The notes beneath the pieces are model-generated. The model saw only the letters and a program-made list of their open reading frames with translations, was not told the origin of the DNA and made no database searches. The translations under genes were made by a program, and so were the position numbers. Shown here one piece after another: positions 25,399 to 36,086 of a DNA stretch of 64,000 bases (position 1 is the stretch's first letter; every line of letters begins with the position of its first letter). The stretch is from Clostridiales bacterium (GTDB lineage: Bacteria; Bacillota; Clostridia; Saccharofermentanales; Saccharofermentanaceae): the NCBI GenBank assembly GCA_017509245.1, contig JAFWQC010000035.1, positions 1 through 64,000 of the forward strand. The letters are read 5' to 3'.

Positions 25399-26145
25399 CT
25401 ATAATTCAGCGGCGGGCTCTGCCCTGCCTGTTGTAACCGTTATATTGTCCGTGCTCTCACCTTCAAGTGCCTGTTCTATCAGTTTGGAGCAGACATTCTC
25501 CAGATGATTGCGATCCTGTGAGCAGGCCTTGAACTGTTCGCTGCTCATGAAGGAATAAAGTCCGTCCGAGCACAGGAAGACCAGATCACCGTAGCTTATA
25601 TTATAACTGTAAATATCAGGATTTAGATACTGATTCTCGCCCAGGACCTTGAAGAGCCTGCTTCTGCCCGGGTGATATTTTGCCTCATCTTCAGTGATAA
25701 GACCCTGCTTAACGAGTTTACCGGCCTCATTATGGTCCTCAGTGAGCTTTATGAGCTCAGGGCCATGCAGGAGATAACCTCTTGTATCACCGATATGGGC
25801 TATGGTAAGCTCCGTGCCCTTCATAATGGCTATCGTGAGCGTCGTACACATTCCCATGCGCTCCCTGTGCTCAAGGCAATCAAGCAGTATCTTGACGTTT
25901 GCCTTGTTGAAAACAGTCTTAAGGAACGCCGGAAGCGCATCTCTGTCTTTTACGAAAGGAAGATTCTCTTTAAGTTCGTCCATGACGGTATCCACTGCGA
26001 TACGGCTTGCGATCTCGCCGCATGCCTCACCGCCGACGCCGTCAGCCACTGCCATGCAAAGGCAATTGCCGATCATGTCATATGCGAAGCTGTCCTCGTT
26101 CTTTTCTCTGACGGGACCCTTTTCTGTCATTCCGTAAGCTAACAT
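25399..26145 (-). CDS. prpC: PP2C-family protein phosphatase
   Basis: Mn/Mg-dependent Ser/Thr phosphatase that reverses PrkC phosphorylation. 248 residues with the PP2C motifs: KNEDSFAY near residue 16, VADGVGGEACGEIAS (metal Asp), AHIGDTRGYLL and LCSDGLYSFM, then STDNITV. The start overlaps the rlmN stop by seven bases, and prkC follows eight bases later, so kinase and phosphatase are made together. Confidence 0.96.
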   Translation of the reverse strand: MLAYGMTEKGPVREKNEDSFAYDMIGNCLCMAVADGVGGEACGEIASRIAVDTVMDELKENLPFVKDRDALPAFLKTVFNKANVKILLDCLEHRERMGMCTTLTIAIMKGTELTIAHIGDTRGYLLHGPELIKLTEDHNEAGKLVKQGLITEDEAKYHPGRSRLFKVLGENQYLNPDIYSYNISYGDLVFLCSDGLYSFMSSEQFKACSQDRNHLENVCSKLIEQALEGESTDNITVTTGRAEPAAEL

Positions 26146-27179
26146 TGCTGAGCCTCTATAGTTCCTCTTCTGAGCTGTCCGCAGGCAGCCATGATATCTG
26201 ATCCCATTTCCCTTCTGATCGTGGCGTTTATTCCGCCTGACTCAAGAATATCCCTGAATTGTTTGACTTTTGCGGGTGAAGATGAGGTAAATACGGTACC
26301 CGGCACCTTATTTGCCGCAATGAGATTAACGTGATAAAGCCCGCCCTTAAGAAGCTTTACCAGTTCAGATGCACATTGAGGCGTGTCATTCACGCCCGCG
26401 AAAAGGCTGTATTCGAAGGTTATCCTCCTGTTCGTGGCCTTCGTATATTCCCTGCAGGCTCTCATGAGTTCTTCAATTGAATAAGCCTTTGCTACAGGCA
26501 TGAGCTTTTTACGGAGCTCATCATTCGGAGCATGAAGTGATACAGCAAGATTCACCTGAAGGCCTTCTTTTGTGAATTCTTCGATCTTAGGCACAAGGCC
26601 GCAGGTTGAAAGAGTGATATGTCTTGCTCCGAGGTTCAATCCCTCAGGATCATTGGCAAGTCTTATAAAGCCGATAACATTCTCATAGTTATCGAAAGGC
26701 TCTCCGATGCCCATAATTACCACGCTGTGGATCCTCTCACCAAGATCTTTCTGGGTAACGGTTACCTGGGCAAGGAGTTCTCCGGATGAGAGGTTTCTTC
26801 CGAAATCGATTTTCGCGGACGCACAGAAAGCACATCCCATGCGGCATCCTGCCTGCGAAGAAATGCAGACGGAAACGCCCGTCTTATACCTCATTGCAAC
26901 AGTCTCTATGATGTTGCCGTCGTAAAGCTTATATACGAATTTCTCCGTGCCGTCGAGCTTGGAGACGAGATGCGAGATCAGTTCAAAACCGCCGAAGATA
27001 AAGTCTTCTTCAAGCATAGCCCTTACGTTTTTGGGGACATTTGTCATGTCATCAGTATTGACACAGCCCGACGAGAGCCAGCCGAATATCTGGGATGCAC
27101 GGTATTTGGGAACACCGCGCTCTTCACACCATTTGGTAAGGTCTTTGAGATCCAAATCAAGACAGAACTTATCCTTCAA
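26139..27179 (-). CDS. rlmN: 23S rRNA (A2503-C2)/tRNA (A37-C2) methyltransferase, radical SAM
   Basis: Radical-SAM enzyme methylating C2 of A2503 in the peptidyl-transferase centre. About 346 residues. The iron-sulfur cluster motif is CRMGCAFCASAK, preceded by VCISSQAGCRMGC; the SAM-binding IMGIGEPFDNY and the catalytic cysteine near the C-terminus (AACGQLRRG) are present. I place the start at TTG 27179 (then MKDKFCLDLDLKDL), nine bases from AAGGA and two bases after the rsmB stop; the longer GTG reading at 27233 overlaps rsmB and lacks conserved sequence. It sits in the conserved rsmB-rlmN-prpC order. Confidence 0.95.
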   Translation of the reverse strand: MKDKFCLDLDLKDLTKWCEERGVPKYRASQIFGWLSSGCVNTDDMTNVPKNVRAMLEEDFIFGGFELISHLVSKLDGTEKFVYKLYDGNIIETVAMRYKTGVSVCISSQAGCRMGCAFCASAKIDFGRNLSSGELLAQVTVTQKDLGERIHSVVIMGIGEPFDNYENVIGFIRLANDPEGLNLGARHITLSTCGLVPKIEEFTKEGLQVNLAVSLHAPNDELRKKLMPVAKAYSIEELMRACREYTKATNRRITFEYSLFAGVNDTPQCASELVKLLKGGLYHVNLIAANKVPGTVFTSSSPAKVKQFRDILESGGINATIRREMGSDIMAACGQLRRGTIEAQQC

Positions 27180-27181
27180 GA

Positions 27182-28597
27182 TCAATCTTCCTTTCTGTCT
27201 CTTTCCATGCGGCAGATGAAGAATCCTTCGCACTTGTCTATATTGGGCAGGAGCGTGATCATGCCGTTAGCGGCCTTAAGCTCCCTCTCCTCATCCATGT
27301 ATATATCCTTGGGAAGGAACTTCTCGATAGGAACCGTATGGAATCTCTTATGCTCTGAGAGGAAAGTCTCGACCTGATTCTCATTCTCATCTGTATTGAG
27401 CGTGCATGTGCAGTAGATCAGCGTTCCGCCGGGACGGACCATCTTGGACGCATGATCGAGGATCGAATACTGCAAAGGAATGAGCTCATCCAATTCATCG
27501 TAGGAGAACTTCTCCCTTATGTCGGGTTTTCTGCCAAGAAGACCAAGACCGCTGCATGGAACGTCACACAAAACGATGTCATATGTCTTCCTGGAGTCTT
27601 TGTCGTCCTTATTGATTTTCGAGGCATCGGCACAAACAGTCTCAATTGATGTAAGCCCCAATCTCTCGCAGTTGTCCCTTACGAGCTTGAGCCTTGCCTC
27701 GTTGATATCGACGGCAATGATGTGCAGATCGTCGCGGCACATCTGAGCCATGTGGGTGGACTTGCCGCCCGGAGCCGCACAGCAGTCAAGGATCTTGTCA
27801 GCAACCCTCGGATGTGCGATATGCGACGCAAGCATCGCGCCCTGGCCCTGAACGAACATGCCGTATTTGTTGAAACACTCAGTATTCTCAAGCCCGTTAA
27901 GGCCTCCGGTGATCTCAACACAGTCAGGAATAAAGCTTCCCTTTACTGCCGTGATGCCTTCCTTCTTAAGCTCCTTGATGAGTGTATCCTGATCGACCTT
28001 GTGAGCGTCGAATCTTACTGTGATATGAGCAGGCTCAAGCATTGCCTTGCCGATCTCGTAAGCAGTCTGCTTGCCGAAATCCTTCTTGAATATGCCGTAG
28101 ATCTCAGGCTTTAACGCGACCCTGATGCCGGGCTTGAACTGCTCTAATAATCTCTTTGCCTCAGGCGCATCAGCGAACTTTCTCAATACAGCATTGACGT
28201 ATCCTGAAGCCTTTTGATTGTACTTCTTGGTGATCTCAACGGCTGAATCCACGGCTGCATATACCGGGATGTTATTTCCGAACTGGATCTGCCAGACAGC
28301 CATTCTTATGATCGTTCTTGCAACAGGATCCATTAGCTCGGCTTCTTCTTTGGTAATGTGTCTTATAAGAAAATCGACCGTAAATGTATAGGTAAGAGTT
28401 CCATAGAGCATAGCTCTTGCGAAGTCGATCTTTTTGCCCAGTTCACTTGCGATCTTGTCTGCTTTCTTGATAACGAGGTTGGAATAAGCATCCTTCTCAT
28501 ATACCCAGTAGAGCATGAGAAAACACAGTTCCCTCTCATTATCTTCCGCGATTATCCTCTGCAGTTCTTTCTTCTTATACTTGATCTCGTCAGACAT
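27182..28597 (-). CDS. rsmB: 16S rRNA (C967-C5)-methyltransferase
   Basis: 471 residues. An N-terminal NusB-like helical domain (to about 165) is followed by a Rossmann methyltransferase domain. Motif I is DCCAAPGGKSTHMAQM near 265 and the catalytic cysteines are in CDVPCSGLGLLG and in IYCTCTLNTDENE, the two-cysteine signature of RNA m5C enzymes. It begins ten bases after the fmt stop and ends two bases before rlmN. Confidence 0.96.
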   Translation of the reverse strand: MSDEIKYKKKELQRIIAEDNERELCFLMLYWVYEKDAYSNLVIKKADKIASELGKKIDFARAMLYGTLTYTFTVDFLIRHITKEEAELMDPVARTIIRMAVWQIQFGNNIPVYAAVDSAVEITKKYNQKASGYVNAVLRKFADAPEAKRLLEQFKPGIRVALKPEIYGIFKKDFGKQTAYEIGKAMLEPAHITVRFDAHKVDQDTLIKELKKEGITAVKGSFIPDCVEITGGLNGLENTECFNKYGMFVQGQGAMLASHIAHPRVADKILDCCAAPGGKSTHMAQMCRDDLHIIAVDINEARLKLVRDNCERLGLTSIETVCADASKINKDDKDSRKTYDIVLCDVPCSGLGLLGRKPDIREKFSYDELDELIPLQYSILDHASKMVRPGGTLIYCTCTLNTDENENQVETFLSEHKRFHTVPIEKFLPKDIYMDEERELKAANGMITLLPNIDKCEGFFICRMERDRKED

Positions 28598-28607
28598 AAG
28601 GCTTCTC

Positions 28608-29567
28608 CTACATTATCGGATTACCGACAGTAAAATTGTGCGCGCAGTCTCTTGCCTGAAGGCGCTTTCCGCCGGGCTGCTGCAGTTCTTTTACTTTAAG
28701 GAATCCCTTGCCGCACTTAACTATAAGATTCTCACCCTTTGCTTTAACGACCGTTCCGGGCTCTGTTTCCATGAACTCAGCGGGGACCACGGTCTCATCT
28801 TCAACAACCTCAGAATCAAGCACCTTAAGCTTGTTCTCACCCTTCATCAAAAAGGCACCGGGCCAAGCGCTCAATGCCCTTACCCTGTTATGGATATCCT
28901 TGGCATCCTGGTCCCATGTAAATTCACCCTCTTCAGGTCTTATGGGAGGACAGCTTGTGGCCAGAGAATCGTCCTGCTTAACTGATGTGAGATTACCTTT
29001 GACCCACTCATCGATGATCTGCGGGAGTTTTGCAGCACTTGCCTCAGCAAGCCTGTTCATTAAGCTCTCGGTATGCTCGTTGGGATCAATGACAACTTCG
29101 ATCTTGTCGATTATGTCTCCCGTATCCATTCCGACATCCATCTTCATGAAGGTGATGCCGGTAACACTGTCACCTTCTAAGATCGCGCGCTGAACGGGAG
29201 CAGAGCCTCTTCTTGCAGGAAGAAGGCTTCCGTGACAGTTGATACAGCCGAATTCAGGAAGATCCAGAACAGCCTTAGGTAAGATCTTGCCGTAAGCCGC
29301 AGTAACGATAAGGCCTGCTTCGTATGAAGAAAGCTTTTCGAGCGCTTCGTCAGATCTTAAAGTATCAGGCTGATAAACTTCAATGCCGTTCTCCTGAGCC
29401 AGGACCTTAACCGGGGGTGCTGTAAGGATGTGCTTGCGTCCGACAGGCTTATCAGGCTGGCACAGAGCCAGTACTACATTAAAGCCTTCATCTATTAACG
29501 CCTTGAGGTTCGTCGCTGCAAACTCAGGCGTTCCCATGAATATTATCTTAAGTTCACGCCTGTCCAT
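28608..29567 (-). CDS. fmt: Methionyl-tRNA formyltransferase
   Basis: Formylates initiator Met-tRNA with 10-formyltetrahydrofolate. 319 residues from ATG 29567 (MDRRELKIIFMGTPEFA), which has GAGG about nine bases upstream and lies four bases after the def stop; the longer reading frame up to 29624 lies inside def and is rejected. Catalytic motifs NCHGSLLPARRGSAP (Asn and His) and GITFMKMDVGMDTGDI are intact, and a C-terminal OB-like domain follows from about 210. Confidence 0.97.
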   Translation of the reverse strand: MDRRELKIIFMGTPEFAATNLKALIDEGFNVVLALCQPDKPVGRKHILTAPPVKVLAQENGIEVYQPDTLRSDEALEKLSSYEAGLIVTAAYGKILPKAVLDLPEFGCINCHGSLLPARRGSAPVQRAILEGDSVTGITFMKMDVGMDTGDIIDKIEVVIDPNEHTESLMNRLAEASAAKLPQIIDEWVKGNLTSVKQDDSLATSCPPIRPEEGEFTWDQDAKDIHNRVRALSAWPGAFLMKGENKLKVLDSEVVEDETVVPAEFMETEPGTVVKAKGENLIVKCGKGFLKVKELQQPGGKRLQARDCAHNFTVGNPIM

Positions 29568-29571
29568 ATTA

Positions 29572-30054
29572 TCAGTCCTCAACATCAGCCGTGTTATAGA
29601 TCTTTCCATCAACAGATTTATCAATAAAGAGAATGCCGTTCAGGTGGTCATTCTCGTGGCAGATACATCTTGCAAGAAGGTCATCTGCCTCAAGTTCGAA
29701 CTCCTCGCCGTTTCTGTTAAGAGCCTTGACCTTGATATGCTGCGGTCTTTCAACCTCGCAGGTCTTGCCGGGAACCGAAAGGCAGCCCTCATTATCGGTC
29801 TGTGATCCGGATGTCTCAATGATCTCAGGATTGATGAATTCAATAAGTCCGTGCTCATCGCCGACATCAACGATAAATACTCTTCTTAAGACACCGACCT
29901 GGGGAGCAGCTATACCGATGCCTCTTCCCTCAAAATACATAGTGTCAGCCATGTCGTCCAACAGCTTAATGATCCTCGGCGTGATCTCATCAACTGGCCT
30001 CGAGGTCTTTCTAAGCAGCGGATCGCCCTCTATAACTAAATTTCTTAAAGCCAT
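29572..30054 (-). CDS. def: Peptide deformylase
   Basis: Removes the N-formyl group from nascent proteins. 160 residues with all three motifs: GIGIAAPQVG near 45-54, EGCLSVPG near 90-97 (metal Cys) and HENDHLNG near 133-140 (metal His, His and catalytic Glu). It opens the translation and PASTA-kinase cluster. GGAGGCCACAAG precedes ATG 30054 and an AT-rich segment with TATAAT copies upstream probably contains the promoter. The priA gene that precedes def in Bacillus is not here. Confidence 0.97.
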   Translation of the reverse strand: MALRNLVIEGDPLLRKTSRPVDEITPRIIKLLDDMADTMYFEGRGIGIAAPQVGVLRRVFIVDVGDEHGLIEFINPEIIETSGSQTDNEGCLSVPGKTCEVERPQHIKVKALNRNGEEFELEADDLLARCICHENDHLNGILFIDKSVDGKIYNTADVED

Positions 30055-30113
30055 CTTGTGGCCTCCAATCCATATTTTTCCTCATATATTATAAATTATT
30101 ATATAACACAAAC

Positions 30114-30140
30114 AAGTGCCGAAGATTTACTCCGGCACTT
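30114..30140 (-). terminator. Terminator after ahcY
   Basis: AAGTGCCG (30114-30121) pairs perfectly with CGGCACTT (30133-30140). The minus-strand tail TTGTTTGTG is only moderately T-rich. It lies 32 bases after the ahcY stop and before the def promoter region. Confidence 0.65.
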
Positions 30141-30171
30141 CCTGTTTTTAGTCTGAATTGTCTAAAGAATA

Positions 30172-31431
30172 TCAGAGATCCCAGGAGCTGATATATTTCT
30201 TCTGTTCTTCCGTCAGCTTGTCGATCGAGATGCCCTTTGTGTCAAGCAGGATCTCGGCGACGCGGTTATCAATGACTTCGGGAGTCTGATATACGTCGAT
30301 GGGCAGGCGTTCAGTATTGTTGGCGATGTACATCGCAGACTGCGCCTGGAGAGCAAAGCTCATGTCCATGATCTCGACAGGGTGACCGTCGCCTGAAGCA
30401 AGGTTTACAAGCCTTCCTTCGGCAATTACTGCAACAGTCTTACCGCTCTTTAATGTATAACCGATGATATTATTGCGGAGCTCATTCTTCTCGACGCAGA
30501 TCTCTTTAAGATCCTTTACGGAAACCTCACAGTCGAAGTGGCCGGCATTGCAGCAGACCGCGCCGTCCTTCATTGCCTCGAAATGTCTTGCAACGATTAC
30601 GTCCTTGCAGCCTGTGACTGTGACGAAGAAGTCGCCCAAAGGAGCAGCCTCATCCATTGTCATTACCTGATAGCCTTCCATAATGGCTTCGCAAGCCTTA
30701 ACAGGGTCGATCTCCGTTACGATGACCTTTGCGCCAAGGCCCTTTGCCCTCATGGCAACGCCCCTGCCGCACATACCGTAACCTGCTACGACAACAGTCT
30801 TTCCTGCAACGACAAGGTTTGTCGTAGCCATTATGGCTGTCCATACGGATTGACCTGTTCCGAATCTGTTATCGAAAAGATGCTTGCATCTGGCGTCATT
30901 TACGGCGATAACGGGATAAAGGAGCTTGTTCTCGCCCTTCAGGATCTCAAGTCTGTGGACACCTGTGGTTGTCTCTTCACAGCCACCCTTTACGTTAGCT
31001 GCAAGGTCCTTAAGTTCGGAATGGAGCAGCAAAGCGAAATCGCCGCCGTCGTCGATAACGATGTCAGGCTTAAAACTAAGCGCTTTCCTTAATCTGTTCC
31101 AGTATTCCTCCTCACCGTCGCCGTGGACCGCATAGACGTTCATTATGTCCATTGACGCAAGGGCTGCAGCGACATCGTCCTGAGTGGATAAAGGATTGCA
31201 TCCCGTAAGAGCAACTTCTGCACCGCCTCTTGCAAGAGCTCTCGCAAGGCAGGCAGTCTTGGCTTCAACATGAACGGAAACAGAGATCTTAAGCCCTGCA
31301 AACGGCTGTCTCTGAATAAGCTCGCTCTCGATCGCTCTTAATACCGGCATGTTGCGGTATGCCCATTCGATCTTCTTGATACCGGAAGGAGCAAGTTCAA
31401 TGTCTTTTACTTCGCAGTTATACTTTCCCAT
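30172..31431 (-). CDS. ahcY: Adenosylhomocysteinase
   Basis: NAD-dependent hydrolysis of S-adenosylhomocysteine to adenosine and homocysteine, relieving methyltransferase inhibition. The 419 residues match the shorter archaeal/thermotogal type. Visible are CNPLSTQDDVAAAL, DDGGDF, the substrate Lys/Asp region YPVIAVNDARCKHLFDN and the NAD-binding VVVAGYGMCGRGVAM near 210. The C-terminal residues end KYISSWDL rather than the Lys-Tyr tail of the long type. It starts 12 bases after the purine nucleoside phosphorylase stop. The product adenosine could pass to that enzyme or a deaminase. Confidence 0.95.
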   Translation of the reverse strand: MGKYNCEVKDIELAPSGIKKIEWAYRNMPVLRAIESELIQRQPFAGLKISVSVHVEAKTACLARALARGGAEVALTGCNPLSTQDDVAAALASMDIMNVYAVHGDGEEEYWNRLRKALSFKPDIVIDDGGDFALLLHSELKDLAANVKGGCEETTTGVHRLEILKGENKLLYPVIAVNDARCKHLFDNRFGTGQSVWTAIMATTNLVVAGKTVVVAGYGMCGRGVAMRAKGLGAKVIVTEIDPVKACEAIMEGYQVMTMDEAAPLGDFFVTVTGCKDVIVARHFEAMKDGAVCCNAGHFDCEVSVKDLKEICVEKNELRNNIIGYTLKSGKTVAVIAEGRLVNLASGDGHPVEIMDMSFALQAQSAMYIANNTERLPIDVYQTPEVIDNRVAEILLDTKGISIDKLTEEQKKYISSWDL

Positions 31432-31443
31432 TATCTGTTCCTC

Positions 31444-32289
31444 TCAAACTTCAAGTCTGTTAACAAATTCTTTTACCAGAGCGCAGCTGTTCTCTGACGC
31501 CAATGCAGCATTATCAAGGACTTCCTGCTCTGACAGCGGATTTCCGGAGATGCCTGCAGCCATATTGGTTATGCATGACATTGCAGCAACTCTTATTCCC
31601 ATGTGTGAAGCTGCGATCGCCTCAGGAACTGTGGACATACCGACACAGTCAGCACCCATAACCCTCAATGCTCTTATCTCAGCGGGAGTCTCATACTGGG
31701 GGCCCTTAGAATAAGCGTAAACACCCCTGCTGATCCTGATATTGAGATCTCTTGCACTATTAACAAGAATATCGGTAAGTTCAGGATCGTATACATGGCA
31801 CTGATCAGGGAACCTTGTGCCGAATTCAGCTATATTGGGACCTCTTAAGACCGGATCGGCATTAAATGAGATATGGTCAGTGATTGCAACCAGTTCCGGC
31901 ACTTTCATGTCAAGATTGATGCCGCCCGAAGCATTTGTAAGAAGAAGCGCCTTAACTCCGAGTCTTCCCATTACTCTTACATAGAAAGTAACTGTCTCCA
32001 TCGGATAACCTTCGTAATAGTGGAACCTGCCGTTCATCATGAAGACAGGCTTGCCCGAAAGCCTTCCAACCAGGAGCGAACCCTTATGGCCGGGCGCCGT
32101 GGAAACAGGGAATCCGGGAATGTCCTTATAGGGGATCTCAATGGCCTCCTCTGCCATTTTCGAGAGCGGACCCAACCCGGAACCCAAAACGATGCAAACT
32201 GACGGTAACTCACGGTCAGACAAAACGCTCCTGATATAATCAGCAGCGCCGTCAACACGTTTTATAAATTCTGTTATATCTGTAATCAT
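31444..32289 (-). CDS. Purine nucleoside phosphorylase, trimeric class
   Basis: 281 residues. Phosphorolysis of inosine/guanosine-type nucleosides to base and ribose 1-phosphate. Family II motifs: CIVLGSGLGPLSKMAE near 33 (phosphate), GRFHYYEGYPMETVTFYVR near 85, LLTNASGGIN and MSTVPEAIAASHMG. The start ATG 32289 lacks any ribosome site and sits seven bases from a TATAAT (32296-32301), suggesting a leaderless message. The alternative ATG 32364 adds 25 residues with no family likeness and also lacks a ribosome site. It is followed by ahcY in one operon: salvage of nucleosides and of the adenosine moiety of SAH. Confidence 0.93.
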   Translation of the reverse strand: MITDITEFIKRVDGAADYIRSVLSDRELPSVCIVLGSGLGPLSKMAEEAIEIPYKDIPGFPVSTAPGHKGSLLVGRLSGKPVFMMNGRFHYYEGYPMETVTFYVRVMGRLGVKALLLTNASGGINLDMKVPELVAITDHISFNADPVLRGPNIAEFGTRFPDQCHVYDPELTDILVNSARDLNIRISRGVYAYSKGPQYETPAEIRALRVMGADCVGMSTVPEAIAASHMGIRVAAMSCITNMAAGISGNPLSEQEVLDNAALASENSCALVKEFVNRLEV

Positions 32290-32295
32290 GGAACA

Positions 32296-32301
32296 ATTAT
32301 A
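32296..32301 (-). promoter_or_regulatory. Putative -10 box of the nucleoside phosphorylase gene (leaderless start)
   Basis: Perfect TATAAT on the minus strand, with the expected transcription start falling on or beside the ATG at 32289. No convincing -35 is visible, so the assignment is tentative. Confidence 0.35.
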
Positions 32302-32354
32302 TATTTTTGTTTCAATTCTGGCTATCGAAAATACCTCCCGCCCAACCTCGGATT

Positions 32355-32431
32355 GCAAAAACATTGCAGAATCTGCACTAATTCTCCAATATCACCACAA
32401 AATGCAAAAACAGTGCAGAATCTGCACTGTT
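32355..32431. repeat. Direct repeat pair with embedded palindrome
   Basis: GCAAAAACAkTGCAGAATCT with CTGCACT following occurs at 32355-32382 and 32404-32431, offset 49 bp. In the right-hand copy the sequence is a perfect AACAGTGCAGA/TCTGCACTGTT palindrome; in the left-hand copy the arms have decayed. Confidence 0.7.
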
Positions 32432-32432
32432 T
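32406..32432 (-). terminator. Terminator of the secA operon
   Basis: AACAGTGCAGA (32409-32419) pairs with TCTGCACTGTT (32422-32432); on the minus strand it is followed by five T. It lies about 75 bases beyond the secA stop. The stem is symmetrical and could work weakly in both directions. Confidence 0.75.
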
Positions 32433-32508
32433 TAAGCAATTTCAGAGCAATGTGAAGTCAAAATCCGAACGGGGTTTTGAGACACCGCAAAATATAAAAG
32501 GACGTGTA

Positions 32509-35304
<2,796 letters not shown>

Positions 35305-35314
35305 TTTTTACCCT

Positions 35315-35743
35315 TTACTGTCTCTCTTCTTTATTTTTCTCGGAAGCTTCCTTGAGTCTGTTAAGCGCCGTTCTGTATCCACCCTCAGGATTAACATAGC
35401 AATTCTTGACTCTGGAAATAGTCGTGGAACTGACCTTTGTTGATGATCTGGCCTTTCCACGTGCCCTTCCGTTTGATTTCTTGCCTGTTTCAGCCGATTT
35501 ACCGGCGTCAGTCTCTTCTGCAGGTGAGATCTCTTTTATGATCTCTTCATAGCTCTTGCCCTGCTCGATCCTCCTCACTATCTGCCAGCGGTGAAGGAAA
35601 GAATGCAGCTCATTAATTGAGCAGAGATCACATAAGAACTTGTGCATTTCACAGCTGTCCTTCATGGTCAGCATAGCGTTATAGAGATCCGTTAATTCCT
35701 CCAGTTCACTGTCTGTAAAATGTGAGTCCTTAATCCCGTCCAT
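35315..35743 (-). CDS. YerC/YecD-type TrpR-related protein with an insertion
   Basis: 142 residues. The first 70 match the TrpR-like YerC family (LYNAMLTMKDSCEMHKFLCD, RWQIVRRIEQGKSYEEII), a predicted DNA-binding helical bundle. The usual recognition helix ATISRVNR appears late as TTISRVKNCYVNPEGGY (near 108-124). Between the two helices of the HTH lies a Lys/Arg/Ser-rich insertion of about 30 residues (from PAEETDAGKS to ARSSTKVS) not normal for the family. It is co-transcribed with secA. The target genes are unknown. Confidence 0.85.
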   Translation of the reverse strand: MDGIKDSHFTDSELEELTDLYNAMLTMKDSCEMHKFLCDLCSINELHSFLHRWQIVRRIEQGKSYEEIIKEISPAEETDAGKSAETGKKSNGRARGKARSSTKVSSTTISRVKNCYVNPEGGYRTALNRLKEASEKNKEERQ

Positions 35744-35776
35744 CTTGCCACCTGTTCCTAATACTTATCCCCGCTA

Positions 35777-36010
35777 TCAGGATACGACTTCCGTAAGATA
35801 TTCCCAGATAGGTGCCGCATATCCCATGTAAACCGCAACAAAGACTACGGTTATAAAAAGAATGACCAGGATACCCAGGAGCAATCTGGAAAAGATAAGA
35901 TTGGTCTTAGCCTTTCTTAAGGAATCTCCAATAGAAAGAGACGCAGTCTTGTCAGTGTTTATCTTAGAATTAGCCAGACTCGGGCGTCTAACGCTGTTAT
36001 CATGTCTCAA
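35777..36010 (-). CDS. Small single-pass membrane protein
   Basis: 77 residues, not recognised. A polar basic N-terminus of about 40 residues is followed by one hydrophobic helix (FSRLLLGILVILFITVVFVAV) and a short outside tail. I place the start at TTG 36010 because GGAGGTAACTGAC precedes it at proper distance; the longer reading from 36049 has none. It is 33 bases ahead of the TrpR-like gene and probably heads the secA operon, with a TATAAT at 36055-36060 that may be its -10. Confidence 0.65.
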   Translation of the reverse strand: MRHDNSVRRPSLANSKINTDKTASLSIGDSLRKAKTNLIFSRLLLGILVILFITVVFVAVYMGYAAPIWEYLTEVVS

Positions 36011-36086
36011 GTCAGTTACCTCCAAACATACCCATACATAATAGCGCATTATTAATTATAATACAATAAAGGCGGAAATATGGAGG

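Noticed and set aside
27180..27233. GTG 27233 as rlmN start
   Set aside because: Overlaps rsmB, no ribosome site, added residues not family-like; TTG 27179 fits spacing and alignment.
32290..32364. Longer N-terminus for purine nucleoside phosphorylase
   Set aside because: No ribosome site at ATG 32364 and no conserved residues in the added 25.
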